Assembly (NCBI GenBank): GCA_963585895.1
Contig: OY757904.1
Coordinates: forward strand, 85,684,543-85,748,542
Origin: Sepioteuthis lessoniana
Lineage: Eukaryota; Mollusca; Cephalopoda; Myopsida; Loliginidae
Reading direction: 5' to 3'
DNA length: 64,000 bases
This document shows positions 9,760-19,817 of this stretch, piece by piece (the stretch's first letter is position 1; each line of letters opens with the position of its first letter). The position numbers were made by a program, and so were the translations under genes. The notes beneath the pieces were generated by a model. The model did not search any database. It had not been told where the DNA came from and saw only the letters and a list, made by a program, of their open reading frames with translations.

Positions 9760-10840
9760 TTGTGCCTATAAATCTGTCATGGAGCCTTACCTCTAGCTAA
9801 CATGTTCCTTCCTGATCGATTGTTGTCCAACCAAAAGGAATTAATCATATTGGGGTCTTTTTAATTTATACTCCAGTGAGTTTTTAAACACTTCCTTGGA
9901 CAGGAGGTTGCTCATGGCTCCTGTGTCTATCTTTGTATTGATGAATATTTGTCTCTGCATTTGATAGTAAATTTTGGACTAAATGAAAATAGACCTTCGC
10001 TCAAGCCACTGTTGCTTTCATTGTATATTGTTGTGTAGATACTCTTTGTTTTGTGCCACTGTGGCTTTGTTGCTCCTTTGTTTGTTTGCTTTTTTTATCT
10101 TGCTTCTTTGAATGGCAAACGTTTGCAAAGTGTCCTTTTTTATTGCATACAATGCATGTTTTCTCTCTTGCTGGGCGCTCCTCTCAAGGGGGTGGTCTCT
10201 GCCACAATATCCACATTGTGTCGGTTTTCTCTTGGGCTTTGATTGTACCGCATGTGTACTACTCTCTTCCAACAGAATACAAATAGCCTCAACTTGTTTA
10301 CAAGTTGCTTCCTCCATCTCTGCTATGCGTAGCTCTTTAGTGATGGTCAGGTTGCTCTCTTCCTTGATTAAGGATTTCTGTGCTGACTTTAAATATATGC
10401 CGAATATAAAGAGATCGACTACAAGCATATCCTCCACAACCTGTTTGTATTCACATTAGTTGGCTATTTGATGGAGTCACTTCAAAAATGAGTGAGCTGA
10501 TTTGTCTGGGTTTTGCCGACACTGTTGTAGTTCATGTCTGGCCACACGAAAATTCGACCGTGGGCTTACATATTGCCTAAAATATTTAATGTGGGCTTTA
10601 ATGGTCCTTTCCTCATCATGCCTGAAAGAGAATGTATTGCTTATCTCTTGGCCCTTGATACCGGTCCATAAAAGGAGATATCAGAGTTTGACATTTTCGT
10701 CAACGTCTCACATTGGATGTTCAAAATGAAGCCTAACCTGCTGTACAAACCTATCCATAGCTTTAGAAAGGTTTGTACTGGACCAGTTTATCATTGGAGG
10801 AGGTATTTGACAAGAAGCTGCCATAATAATTCCGTTATTT
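9760..10840 (-). pseudogene. Gypsy #1 gag and start of protease
   Basis: The minus strand reads MAASCQIPPPMINWSSTNLS at about 10,825, then FVQQVRLHFEHPM, YLLLWTGIKGQEI and EDMLVVDLFIFGI: a Gypsy gag capsid. It ends in a decayed zinc knuckle (CGYCGRDHPLERSA, with later Cys positions lost). Protease code with decayed motifs follows leftwards. Stops interrupt the frame at about 10,440 and elsewhere. Confidence 0.78.
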
Positions 10841-11006
10841 CTCTATTTTTATTTTAGTTATGGAGAAAATTCTTTTACCTTCATTGGCGAGTGAGGATGT
10901 GTTATTTATTTTTTTTTTATGGATTGTCCTAGCCTAGTGTTAAGCCATGATTTCCAAAGTCTGTTTTTGCGAGGGTGTTTGTAATCCCATTTCTGACACC
11001 AGGTCA

Positions 11007-11209
11007 TGTTATGTGAGTTTTAATTAGCTATGATGGCTTTGGATAAACAACATGAAGACAGGAGTTGTTGCATTGTGTTTTTTATTACTTGACGGCTATT
11101 ACTAGTTCTTATATAAGAGCAGATAATCAGCCCTTGTTTTAAGGGATTAGTAAAAGGTAACCCCCTTTAACTACACTATACAACTTTTACTATACTACAT
11201 ATTATGACA
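11007..11209 (-). repeat. Gypsy #1 5' LTR
   Basis: The plus strand starts TGTTATGTGAGTTTTAATTA and ends TACATATTATGACA. On its left, the minus strand continues into TGACCTGGTGTCAGAAATGG, a plausible primer-binding site. It is the longer of the two LTRs (203 bp). Confidence 0.9.
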
Positions 11210-11214
11210 GCATG

Positions 11215-12600
11215 TATGTAAACTAACATCTTGTAATCTTTAAAATTAAAGATGTAATTAGTTTCTAAATTATGTTTGACTAAACCATTATTTATATCAG
11301 CTCTTTTTAGATGTGTTCTGTACTTGTAAATTTGTTTATTAAGTTTCACTCAGATATTTCTATTACAGTCCAGACATAGAATTTCATACACACCTGATCT
11401 AAATTTGATGTATTATTTTTATTATAAATTAAATTCCTAATTGTTTTTGAAGAGTTAGTGACTGTTTTAATTTCAAGGTTGTTTTTTTTTATGTTTATAG
11501 TTGAATGGTTGGGTAAAATGATATATCATCTAATGTATTATTCTTTGAAAAATTATTGTTTTGAATTTCTGGAGAACATTTATGTTTGTGAATTTTGAAA
11601 CTTTTTATTTTGGCATATTATATAAAAGATTGAGGATATAGAAGTTGCTGGAAGGAATGTCCTATATAGTAAAATTCATCTATTAAAAATTTTTTGGGTT
11701 CAAATCCTCAGAGTTTTGAGGAGAAAAACCTTTAATTATACCCGTCTTTATTTTGGTGTTATGATGTGAGTTAAAATGTATATGGTCATTTTGATCTGTG
11801 GATTTGTATTGAACTTTGAATTCTAATTTATAGTTATTTATTAGTAAAAGCTTCAAGAGAGTTAAGGTATTGTTATTTTCATAAGTGAAATCATTGGTAG
11901 GTTCAATATTGTTTCATCTATCCCTGATTTTTGTTAAGTTATTATTTCATGGATATATGAGTAATATATTATCTATGTAAAAAAAATAGAATCTTTGGAT
12001 ATCATAAATTTAAACCGACAAGATTCTAGAAATTTAAGGAAAAAGCATGCAAGGACCTCATTAAGAGGCAAACCCTAAGGTAAACAAGATTTTTGTTAAT
12101 AAAAAATACCATTATATGAAAAAAAAGCAATCTTTAGTGCATAATGTACAAATTCAAATTATTTTGTGCATTAGTAAAGATAAAATTTCTAAATGTTTGA
12201 TACATTTAAAAAAAAAGAAATATTGGTGTATAATGATTTTATGTTGAGACTGTCTAGAGATTTGTTTTCTATGTTTAAATTATTGATTTTGTTGAGTAAA
12301 TTGCTAGAGTTCTTGATGTTCAAATTGCTAATTGTACCTATGTGAGGATAACACATTTTGTGATGTTATGGGGGTGGGGGAAGATCCAATCCCAGAAATA
12401 ACTGATCATAGAGGAATTCCTGGTTTATGGAAGACCTTGAATTTTAGGGAGTGTGGGATGATAATAATTAATGAAGATCAGAATTTGTCTTTTGTGATTA
12501 ATTTTTTCATACGACTTATTAAAAATGTCTATTTTTATTTATGGTTTGATAGGAAATTTGTTCCTATTTTTTTTGAAAATTTTGGAATGCTAATTATATC
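11215..12600 (-). pseudogene. Penelope-like reverse transcriptase and start of GIY-YIG endonuclease
   Basis: Reading the minus strand from 12,600 gives FHKPGIPL, then VISGIGSSP, and a block ending NIKSLYTNI-like near 12,240. Further on, MRSLHAFSLNF and ILFFLHR-like pieces correspond to the palm. After HHNTKIKTGVI-like code the GIY-YIG motif region appears as GVYEILCLDCNRN, followed by KRADINNGLVKHNLETN (about 11,390-11,230). The set, RT with the KSLYTNI box fused to a GVYEI...CNRN nuclease, is specific to Penelope-like elements. Frequent stops and frameshifts make it a pseudogene. Confidence 0.88.
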
Positions 12601-12760
12601 ACACAAATTTGAAACAGAATGATACCAACAGAAAGAGAATGATTTAAAACTTTCAAATCTTTTACATTTCATTTAATAATTTACACACACTGATGAAGGT
12701 CTAAAAACTGAAACATTTAACATTGGCAAATATTTGGACGAACAAAATCATCCTCTGAAG
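12571..12760 (+). repeat. Penelope-like terminal repeat, 5' copy (inverted)
   Basis: Plus-strand sequence from TTTTGGAATGCTAATTATAT through CACTGATGAAGGTCTAAAAA to TCATCCTCTGAAGACC is the inverted partner of 5408-5595. CTGATGA (12,690-12,696) and GAAAC (12,710-12,714) are both intact here. They resemble the conserved core boxes of hammerhead ribozymes known from Penelope elements. Confidence 0.82.
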
Positions 12761-12873
12761 ACCTTATTTATTTTTCGTTTTTTCACCTTTTCATACTCTC
12801 AGATTTATTTCCAATTTTCCTCGTGTGTATATATATATATATATATATATATGTAAAATTTGGCATCAAATCG
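12761..12873. repeat. AT-rich spacer with (TA)n microsatellite
   Basis: T-rich sequence and then about 12 TA units (12,829-12,852) separate the Penelope-like end from the next Gypsy element. Confidence 0.9.
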
Positions 12874-13165
12874 TGGTTTTAGAAGTCTAGTCGAAGTGGA
12901 ATCAACCAATTAGGGGGTAGTCAAATTATTTAACACGCAAAATAAAACAATCAGACATAAGCAAAGTACTGCTTTTTTTCCACCTCAAACTTAGTTTCTT
13001 ATATGTTCATTGAATCTCGCCACTTCCCGTGGGCTTATCCCATTCTCCTCCATAAAACAAGTCATACCTCTTGCGTCCTTTTCTTCTGGTTTCCGCGTGT
13101 CGGTAGCAGAGAGAGCACACCTTCGGTTTCTTCGAGGTAAGATTGTTTGTGGCATTACTACTACA
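12874..13165 (-). repeat. Gypsy #2 3' LTR
   Basis: The plus strand runs TGGTTTTAGAAGTCTAG to GTGGCATTACTACTACA. It aligns along its whole length with 19,001-19,306, lacking a 14-base segment present there (near 19,074). Confidence 0.92.
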
Positions 13166-13185
13166 CTCCTCCCTGATCCTATGAT
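13166..13185 (-). other. Gypsy #2 polypurine tract
   Basis: The minus strand reads AGGATCAGGGAGGAG directly before the LTR start TGTAGTAGTAATG. Confidence 0.75.
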
Positions 13186-13500
13186 CACACATGAAATATT
13201 CGGGAGGTGGTCTTTTGCGCCGTGTGCTTCTTCACACCAATACGCTTACTGGGTCTTCATTAGAAATGTTATTGGAATAGGCATCACCTGCATTTGTGCT
13301 GGGTGCCTGTTCACACGGTCTCTCTCTAATGGTTAGAAATCTTTCAATCGCATTCTCTGAAGACATGTCAGAACAGACTGTTGGCTGGCTTGTCCCACTA
13401 TGGGTCACAGATCTTTCACATGGTGCAGCATTCCATCAACTCTTATGTTCTGTACACTGGTAATTCCTGTCACACGTTCCACTTTATATTTTGTGGTAGT
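13186..13500 (-). pseudogene. Gypsy #2 integrase C-terminus (left of LINE insertion)
   Basis: The minus strand from 13,500 gives KVERVTGITSVQNIRVDGML, then HVKDLRPIVG-like residues: a Gypsy integrase C-terminal tail. It continues from the VKAPHGRC segment right of the LINE. Joining the two flanks keeps the reading frame, so the LINE inserted cleanly here. Confidence 0.75.
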
Positions 13501-15393
13501 CCCATGGGAAACGTTAGCGGTGAGAGAAAAATGTGCACACGTGAAAACAGCCTTCAAAAGCTATCAAAAGAACCCAACAAACACAAATGCCTGAAAACTA
13601 AAAACGGCACAATATCAATTAGCAGGCATATATCTAAAAAAACAGACAGAATACATACAAAATCAGATAGATAAGATTAGAGACTCAGTGGAAGATAGGC
13701 AATCTAGGATAGCCTGGCAAACGATAAACAAAGTGAGTAGAAGGAAGAGCACAGCCAAAGCAAAACTGAAAGCTGCAAACCAACAGGAAAGAATAAAACT
13801 GTGGAAACAGCATTTCGAAAACCTACTAGGAAACCCACCAAAAGTAATGACTGAACCAATCACCAGAATAATTAGTAAGCAATTGGACATTAAACTAGGA
13901 CCATTCACTCAAGAAGAACTTGACTCGGTTTTTAGAAAAATTAAAAATAGGAAAGCTGCAGGGCTGGACGAGATTCCCCAGAAGTATGGCAGACCAGACA
14001 ATTCGACGACATACTGCTCCGACACTGCAATGCAGTCTATAATCAAAATCCGATAGACAGATGGATAAAGAGATGCATCACCCCCTTCCCTAAAAAGGGC
14101 GACCTCGGATTAGCCAAGAACTACCGAGGCATAACACTTACATCCATAGCAGCCAAAATTTACAATGCCCAACTACCAAACTGCATAGAACCCAAAATCG
14201 ACAACATTCTTAGGAAAAACCAAAATGGCTTCCGAAGAAATAGATCCATGACCTCACAAATATTGACCATCCGTAGAATCCTTGAAGGCATATGGACAAA
14301 AAACCTACAAGCGACATTACTATTTGTCGACTTTACCAAGGCCTTCGATTCCATTCACAGAGGAAAGATGGAACAAATCCTACTAGCATACAGCCTACAT
14401 AAAGAAACAGTAGCAGCAATAATGATTCTCTATAGAAACACCAAAGTGAAAGTACGTTCACCAGATGGAGACACAGAATACTTCGTCATTGTAGCAGGAG
14501 TACTACAAGGGGACATGCTAGCTCCATACCTCCTTATCATCTGTCTAGATTATGTGCTTAGAACATTGATTGATGAAATCAGAGAAAACGGCTTTGAGCT
14601 GACAAAGAAAAGAAGCAGAAGGTACCCCGCAAAAACAATTACTGATGCCGACAACACCAATGACATAGCGATATTGGCAAATACACTCAACCAAGCCGAA
14701 ACACTACTGCATAGTTTGGAACGAGCTGCTGCATGCATTGGCCTCCAGGTCAATGTACACAAAACGGAATATATATGTTATAATCAAACAGGCGACATCT
14801 CCACACTAGACGGAACCCCTCTGAAATTAGTAGACAAATTCACCTACCTAGGAAGCAGCGTATCATCAACCAAAAGGACATCGACACGTGGCTAACAAAG
14901 GCATGGACAGCTATCAATAGGCTATTGATCATATGGAAATCAGACCTGACCGATAAAATGAAACGCAGTTTCTTCCAGCGGTCGTATCGATACTGCTGTA
15001 TGGATGCACTATTTGGACGCTAACTAAATGGCTGGAGAATAAGCTAGACGGTAATTACACAAGAATGCTGTGAGCAATATTGAACAAGTCCTGGCGGCAA
15101 CACCCCAGAAGACACCAACTATACAGCCACCTGCCTACCATCATGAAAACTATCCAAGTTAGACAAACCGGACATGCAGGACACTACTGGAGAAGCAGGG
15201 ACAAGCTCATAAGTGATGTACTCCTATGGACTCCCACATATGGCGGGGCAAAAGCAGGATGACCAGCTCGAACATACATTCAGCAGCTATGTGAGGATAC
15301 AGGATGTAGCCCTGAAGACCTGCCAGAGGCGATGAACAATAGGGAGAAGTGGCAAGAGAGGGTCAGGGATATCCGTGCTAGTGGAACGACATG
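13501..15393 (+). pseudogene. LINE copy 1 reverse transcriptase and C-terminal domain
   Basis: The N-terminal linker reads QSRIAWQTINKVSRRKSTAK. RT motifs follow: GLDEIP; NYRGITLTSIAAKIYN (in a shifted frame); KNQNGFRRNRSMTSQIL; LLFVDFTKAFDSIHRGKMEQ; GVLQGDMLAPYLLIICLDYV. The catalytic box, normally (F/Y)ADD, reads DADNTNDIAIL, so the active-site aspartate pair is damaged. The C-terminal domain (RRHQLYSHLPTI, VLLWTPTYGGAKAG, then CEDTGCSPEDLPEAMN) is spread over several frames. At least four frame breaks or stops occur. Confidence 0.88.
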
Positions 15394-15403
15394 ATGATGA
15401 TGA
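13501..15403 (+). mobile_element. APE-type LINE, 5'-truncated copy (copy 1)
   Basis: The plus strand carries the linker before RT, RT and the post-RT C-terminal domain; the endonuclease is absent, so the copy is 5' truncated. It is inserted in Gypsy #2 integrase. It ends in ATGATGATGATGAC, a short trinucleotide tail also seen at the end of the related copy near 60,330. The longest intact stretch is the RT at 14,248-14,895. Confidence 0.9.
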
Positions 15404-16000
15404 CGACATCGTCCATGTGGAGCCTTTACCCACACTCGGTCACCTGGTTTGAAGATAGCCTGCTGTTGATAGTGTATCGGTGCCGATATTCCATTGATTC
15501 CTTTCAGCCGTATGCGGTACTAATAGATCATATTGGCTGGTGCTGTAGCAGAGGACACGTCATCCTTTCGCATGACGTTGTACCAGTATACTGCTTCTGG
15601 TATAGTACGTTGTTTTCTGGCGGCGATCCTTTTTACAGTTCTGTGACATCGCTTGATGATGCTGTTACCAAAGGGGACGTATGCACAGTGGAATCAAAGT
15701 TGGATTTTCCACTCATCTAGGAAGGTTTTAAACAGGCTGCTCCGAAAGGCAGTGTCATTATCTGTCAGAATCTCTGTGGTGGGCCCCGTCCATAGAAGAG
15801 CGCCTTCAGCTGGTTGATTACACTTGTTGCATCTTATGGAGGAAGACATCACTGTCAAAAAATGGGCCCTGTTACAATGAGTAATATCCATTGCTACCCG
15901 GTGCCATGTTTGTTTAACATTCAAAGCCCCCTTTGACCAGTGCACGGGTGCCAGATCGATCGACTGACGTCTTCATATTCTCTGACGACAGTTTTCGCAG
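15404..16000 (-). pseudogene. Gypsy #2 integrase, core part
   Basis: Minus-strand code shows WHRVAMDITHCNRAHFLTVM (first catalytic Asp) and GPTTEILTDNDTAFRSSLFK (second Asp). The segment leftwards includes VWVKAPHGRC at the LINE junction (about 15,415). The stretch that should hold the catalytic Glu, left of 15,700, is in another frame. Confidence 0.82.
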
Positions 16001-16909
16001 CGGCCTTAGAAAACCCAGGGGTAATCTGTCTCACAAAATAAATTGTCCATCACATACCAGGATGACTGCTTTGTCGGTGAACAATCTTGATCTGGTCAAG
16101 CCCAGCTGAGCTCACAGACGCAGTGCAGGCAGGTTGCACAGGCCCAGTGTCCCTTTTAATTGCATCAAGCCACCTCTGAGGCACTCTAGTCAATCAGTCT
16201 GCCTTATTTTGACTAGACTTAACCAAGGACACATTCATCGACAGCGCATATTCTTTCACCAGTTTTATTATCGTGTCAAGCTGCCGTCAAATGAGCATCT
16301 TGCTTGCGGCTTTGGTTCTTACCCTGACCTTGTTGGTAAGGGTGTCTGAGATCCACTTATAGACACAAGCAGAATCAGTGAACAAATGCATGATGGTCGT
16401 CTTCCAGAGTTTATTCTGTGAGGTTGATATGTTGGGAGTCCTTTTCTGGACGTAACCAACAAGCATCTTCTACTACAGCCTCATCATATACAAGCGACAT
16501 GCTGGTAGTGAGAGAGCTTGAGTTGACCCATATGCTAATGGCTAGGCTGTCGATGCACCATCTACCCTGTGCCGGGTCTTCTTTGTGCACTCGGGTGTGA
16601 ACCTCTTTAATCATGATGTTGAGAGGAGCGTCGTCAATTTTGTCATCCCATCTAGCAGTGATGTCAGATGCTCTCCACTTGATGAATGCCACAGCAACAT
16701 GAAGCTAACCCCCTCAGGAAGGTGCCCAACCAATTTGCCACATAGTGAAAATATGTTCCGTCGCATGACGACACTAGGCATTACAGAGATTTTGTTCCCT
16801 CTTCTCCAGTACAGAGAGTTATCCTCTCCCCAGACCTGTAACCCAAGCACTTGCATACCATTCTGTACCCTCTCCGGCTCCTTGCTGAGGAGGCCAAAGC
16901 TGTAGAGAT
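16001..16909 (-). pseudogene. Gypsy #2 RT C-terminal part and RNase H
   Basis: From 16,909 leftwards the minus strand reads NGMQVLGLQVWGEDNSLYWR, then VVMRRNIFSLCGKLVGHLPEG, AFIKWRASDITARWDDKIDD and VEDACWLRPEKDSQHINLTE. This is the connection/RNase H part typical of a Gypsy lineage with a C-terminal 'INLxELDA'-like box. It continues the RT across the SINE. One frame change lies near 16,690. Confidence 0.8.
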
Positions 16910-17199
16910 CATATTTACCAACCCCTCCGCTCGGGCAGGATATGACACAAGGTCAATTTTTAAGCGGAGTTTAACAGGTTAGAATTCAGAGTTTTCCTTC
17001 TCCTAGACTAGTTGCCACACCAAGGCTGAAGAACCTAGTCTGCCCTACTATTTACCCATAGCTGGAAGGAGTATATTAGGATTCATACCTTTCCCAAGGG
17101 TATTAGTGCTATGTGAAATGCAATCAGTCAGGTCCAAGATTTGAACTCAGGTCGCCGTGTCCATATCCTGCGACGATAACCATTACACCACGGGCACCT
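16910..17199 (-). mobile_element. tRNA-derived SINE inside Gypsy #2 pol
   Basis: The 16-bp target duplication CCAAAGCTGTAGAGAT flanks it (16,894-16,909 and 17,200-17,215). Its head, on the minus strand, is tRNA-like: A-box-like TGGTGTAATGGTTA and B-box-like GAGTTCAAATC. The body contains TACCCATAGCTGG-type sequence shared with the copies at 31,975-32,190 and 56,847-57,086. The insertion falls right after the RT catalytic region. Confidence 0.9.
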
Positions 17200-17215
17200 C
17201 CAAAGCTGTAGAGAT

Positions 17216-17786
17216 GCTCCTTCACATGTGCCGCAGGCACAATACTTTCGTCATCATCAATATAGGCAGATGTTGCCCGCTGTATGTGCTTGTCCTTCAT
17301 CAAGATAGCATCAACAATTGTCTGCATGATGAATGGTGCCACATTGAGCCCAAACCCCATGGGGGTCAGGCAATACCTTCGTTCCTTAAATAGTATGGTT
17401 TGATAGGACCACAGTGATTGGTGCACACATACTTGAAGGTATGCCTTGCAAAGGTCTAACACTGATATATTTGATCCTGCTTGCCGCCATTCTCTCAACT
17501 TTTTGGTGCATATGTCCACATCAGCTGTAAATGGATCCACGTGATCATTTAACTCCTGATAGTCACGCACTGGCCTTATCTTTTGTTTACTCTGCTGGAT
17601 GACTGCCATCAAGGGGATCAGGCCCTTCAGGGGCTCCAATTTATCTTCTGGGTAAGGAACTAACCACCCATTATCAATCCAGTTTTGTAGCTCTTTCTCG
17701 TATTCTGCATGAGCTCTTGCAGAGATGGTGTACTCTGGTACTCTGTTATATAATTTTTCTGATGGCTGATCACTGGACCATTCCAC
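17216..17786 (-). pseudogene. Gypsy #2 reverse transcriptase, N-terminal and catalytic part
   Basis: An open frame of about 190 codons includes IRPVRDYQELNDHVDPFTAD, SNISVLDLCKAYLQVCVHQS, CLTPMGFGLNVAPFIMQTI and the catalytic box SAYIDDDESIVPAAHVKEHL. Y-I-D-D is intact. The frame is cut by the SINE at 17,200-17,215. Apart from the insertion this is one of the best preserved coding blocks among the LTR elements here. Confidence 0.9.
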
Positions 17787-18142
17787 GACACTGTCCAGGA
17801 TTTGGTGTGTTGGTCGAACTCTGCGCGAAAGTCAGGCTGTTCCAGCTCTATTGTCGCACCCAAAGTGAGAGCCACCTCAGCCTTGCCTCCTTCGTCGATA
17901 TGCATGCTGCCCAATTTTTTGATGATGTCCATTCCCAGAAAGAGGTCAAATCCCAATGGATTGCTGTTTACCACTAGCATGTTTGTCTTTAAGGGGTTTC
18001 TGTTGGTCACTGGTAAAGTTATGCTGCTAACACCATGGTTTAGAAGGCACTTCCTGCCTGCTGTCAGAATTGCAGTATTTTTCTGTGCTTTGGGTCGACA
18101 TAACATTCCACTCACAATGGATGAGGTGCAGCCGGAATCCAC
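17787..18142 (-). pseudogene. Gypsy #2 protease
   Basis: The minus strand starts at the active site MDSGCTSSIVSGMLC and continues LLNHGVSSITLPVTNRNPL and LFLGMDIIKKLGSMHIDEGG. This matches a retropepsin with Asp-Ser-Gly and a G-M-D-I flap-distal block. It is separated by a frame change from gag to the right. Confidence 0.85.
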
Positions 18143-18180
18143 CTATGCTATCTGATCCATTCCATTGACTTTCACCTTCA

Positions 18181-18962
18181 TTACAGGAAGCACTTCTTGT
18201 TTATGTGGGGAGAGAGTAGTGCTGGCCTCTCGCCCCTTGCTTCATTTCCCGGACACCTCGATGTGATATGTCCTTGTTGCTGGCACTGGTAACAGTGTAT
18301 TTCTGGGAGCGCTCTTCGTGATTTGCCCCCAGGCTGCCAGCATTCTCTGGCAAAGTGATTGGGACCTCCACACTTGTAGCACTGCACTGTGACTGTGTTC
18401 TGTTTGTCAGGAGTTGCAGGTGGGCCCACAGGCACATGAGGAAGAACCCGGCGTCGCCCGGCCACCGCAGCAACAGGCTCATCAACCTCTACCTCTTCGG
18501 TCATAAGAGCTCGAGCCCTCCAAGAATCTGTTCTAGGGTGCTCCTTCCTTGAGGACCCACGCAGTTGTCATCTAACCAAACCGAGGAGTCCTGACACGAA
18601 AGCGCAACTGAGCCATCGATCAGAGGTGTTTTCTTTGATTAGACGTGCTGGGTCCTGTAGGTCACCCAAATATTTGTCCACAGTTTCTCCGGGGCGCAAA
18701 TGTATCAAATGCAGCAAAAGGGTCTGGCACAAAAGCCAGGAGGAGGGCTTGTTTTACCTGCTGTAAATCCTCCCTCTGGTTGCGGGTTAACTGTCGGTAT
18801 ACTGACCGAGCCCCACCTCTCAGGTAGAACATGTTCAATGTTATCAACACCACACATTTCGCACGCCAGCTCCACCTGTTCCAACCATTCGGACACTGTG
18901 TGATCAGATGAGAAGGCATGAAATTCGGGAATCAGCCGAATGTCAACTGCTTTGCCTGCCAT
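18181..18962 (-). pseudogene. Gypsy #2 gag with two zinc knuckles
   Basis: The ATG at 18,962 opens MAGKAVDIRLIPEFHAFSSD, then VSEWLEQVELACEMCGVDNI (capsid start). After a frame change near 18,830, the part at 18,504-18,181 holds two CCHC knuckles: CYKCGGPNHFAREC and CYQCQQQGHITSRC. Both keep all four metal ligands. Confidence 0.87.
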
Positions 18963-19000
18963 TTACGTTTGGTTACTCGTATGCCGAAATAGCTTGTCCG

Positions 19001-19306
19001 TGGTTTTAGAAGTCTAGTTGAAGTGGAATCAACCTATTAGGGGGTAGTCAAATTATTTAACACACAAAATAAACTGATGAATGTTCACCAATCAGACATC
19101 AGCAAAATACTGCTTTTTTTCCACCTCAAACTTAGTTTTTTATATGCTCATTAAATCTTGCTACTTCATGTGGGCTTATCATGTTCTCCTCCATAAAATA
19201 AGTCACACTTCTTGCGTCCTTTTCTTCTGGTTTCTGCGTGTCGGTAGCAGAGAGAGCACACCTTCGGTTTCTTTAAGGTAAGTTTGTTTGTGGCATTACT
19301 ACTACA
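19001..19306 (-). repeat. Gypsy #2 5' LTR
   Basis: The plus strand runs TGGTTTTAGAAGTCTAG to GTGGCATTACTACTACA and is the longer partner of 12,874-13,165. The minus strand continues inward into CGGACAAGCTATTTCGGC before the gag start at 18,962. Confidence 0.92.
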
Positions 19307-19817
19307 ATAACCCACAAGTGTTGATATGCCATTAAACACTCACCAAGAAATGTATTAAGGGACATTTAAATGTGTGTTTCTCTAATGTATTTAATTAATA
19401 TGAATTATTATAAGTACTTTTATGTAGTAAAATTATTGTAAAAATTTTTCTAAGCTCATAATATTTAGCAAATAGAAAAAAATGTTTTATTGAGTGTCTA
19501 CAAATTTTTCTATTTGCAATATAAAATTAAAGCACAATAATAAATTGTTGTTTAATTTTAAAAATAGTATTTAGAATGAAATTAAAAAGAAATTTTTCAT
19601 GTCTTTCTCAATACAAAATAATTTTTGGTATTAGCAGTTGAATGTTAAAGTTTCATACAAAAAATCTTTAAACAAGATGATTAATGTTTAAGTGAAAAAA
19701 CTACTTTTGAAAGCATTTTCTGGTATTGATGTGGATTTGTACATTATAGAAAAATCTTAATACCAACACTAATTGTTTATTTCAAAAATTTTATTCAACA
19801 TTTTTTTTTCTTTTTAG
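19307..19817 (+). other. AT-rich intron segment upstream of PSPH exon
   Basis: A short SINE-tail fragment (GTTGATATGCCATTAAACAC, about 19,319-19,338) adjoins the LTR. The remainder is AT-rich with a pyrimidine tract just before the splice acceptor at 19,816-19,817. No coding sequence was found. Confidence 0.6.

Larger units (their letters stand above)
5866..11209 (-). mobile_element. Ty3/Gypsy retrotransposon #1, decayed, with both LTRs
   Basis: Two LTRs (5866-6047 and 11,007-11,209) bracket gag, protease, RT, RNase H and integrase, all on the minus strand in Gypsy order. Flanking 5-bp repeats GTATG (5861-5865) and GCATG (11,210-11,214) differ at one base. A primer-binding-like TGGTGTCAGAAATGGGA follows the 5' LTR, and a polypurine tract precedes the 3' LTR. 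The body contains many stops, frameshifts and a tandem duplication, so it is long inactive. It is inserted in the GIY-YIG code of the Penelope-like element. Confidence 0.9.
5408..12760 (-). mobile_element. Penelope-like retroelement (RT + GIY-YIG) with inverted terminal repeats
   Basis: The minus strand gives, in order, a Penelope-type reverse transcriptase (about 12,600-11,430) and a GIY-YIG endonuclease (11,420-11,215). The C-terminus resumes at 5,860-5,700 on the other side of a Gypsy insertion. Both ends carry copies of one terminal sequence in opposite orientation (5408-5595 and 12,571-12,760), as known for the pLTRs of Penelope elements. The remaining translation has stops in every segment but is recognisable throughout. 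Excluding the Gypsy insert, the element is about 2 kb and so internally short or decayed. It predates the Gypsy insertion. Confidence 0.9.
12874..19306 (-). mobile_element. Ty3/Gypsy-type retrotransposon #2 with nested LINE and SINE
   Basis: LTRs at 12,874-13,165 and 19,001-19,306 bracket gag, protease, RT, RNase H and integrase on the minus strand. Subtracting the nested LINE (13,501-15,403) and SINE (16,910-17,199) leaves about 4.2 kb, a compact element. A polypurine tract precedes the 3' LTR. The flanks (AATCG left, ATAAC right) do not show a matching target duplication, so one end may have been altered. The frames are broken but the protein is well conserved, which makes this copy younger than Gypsy #1. 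It lies just upstream of the first visible PSPH exon. Confidence 0.9.

Noticed and set aside
10053..10459. Overlapping plus-strand frames of up to 115 codons
   Set aside because: Antisense of Gypsy #1 gag, which is recognisable on the minus strand.
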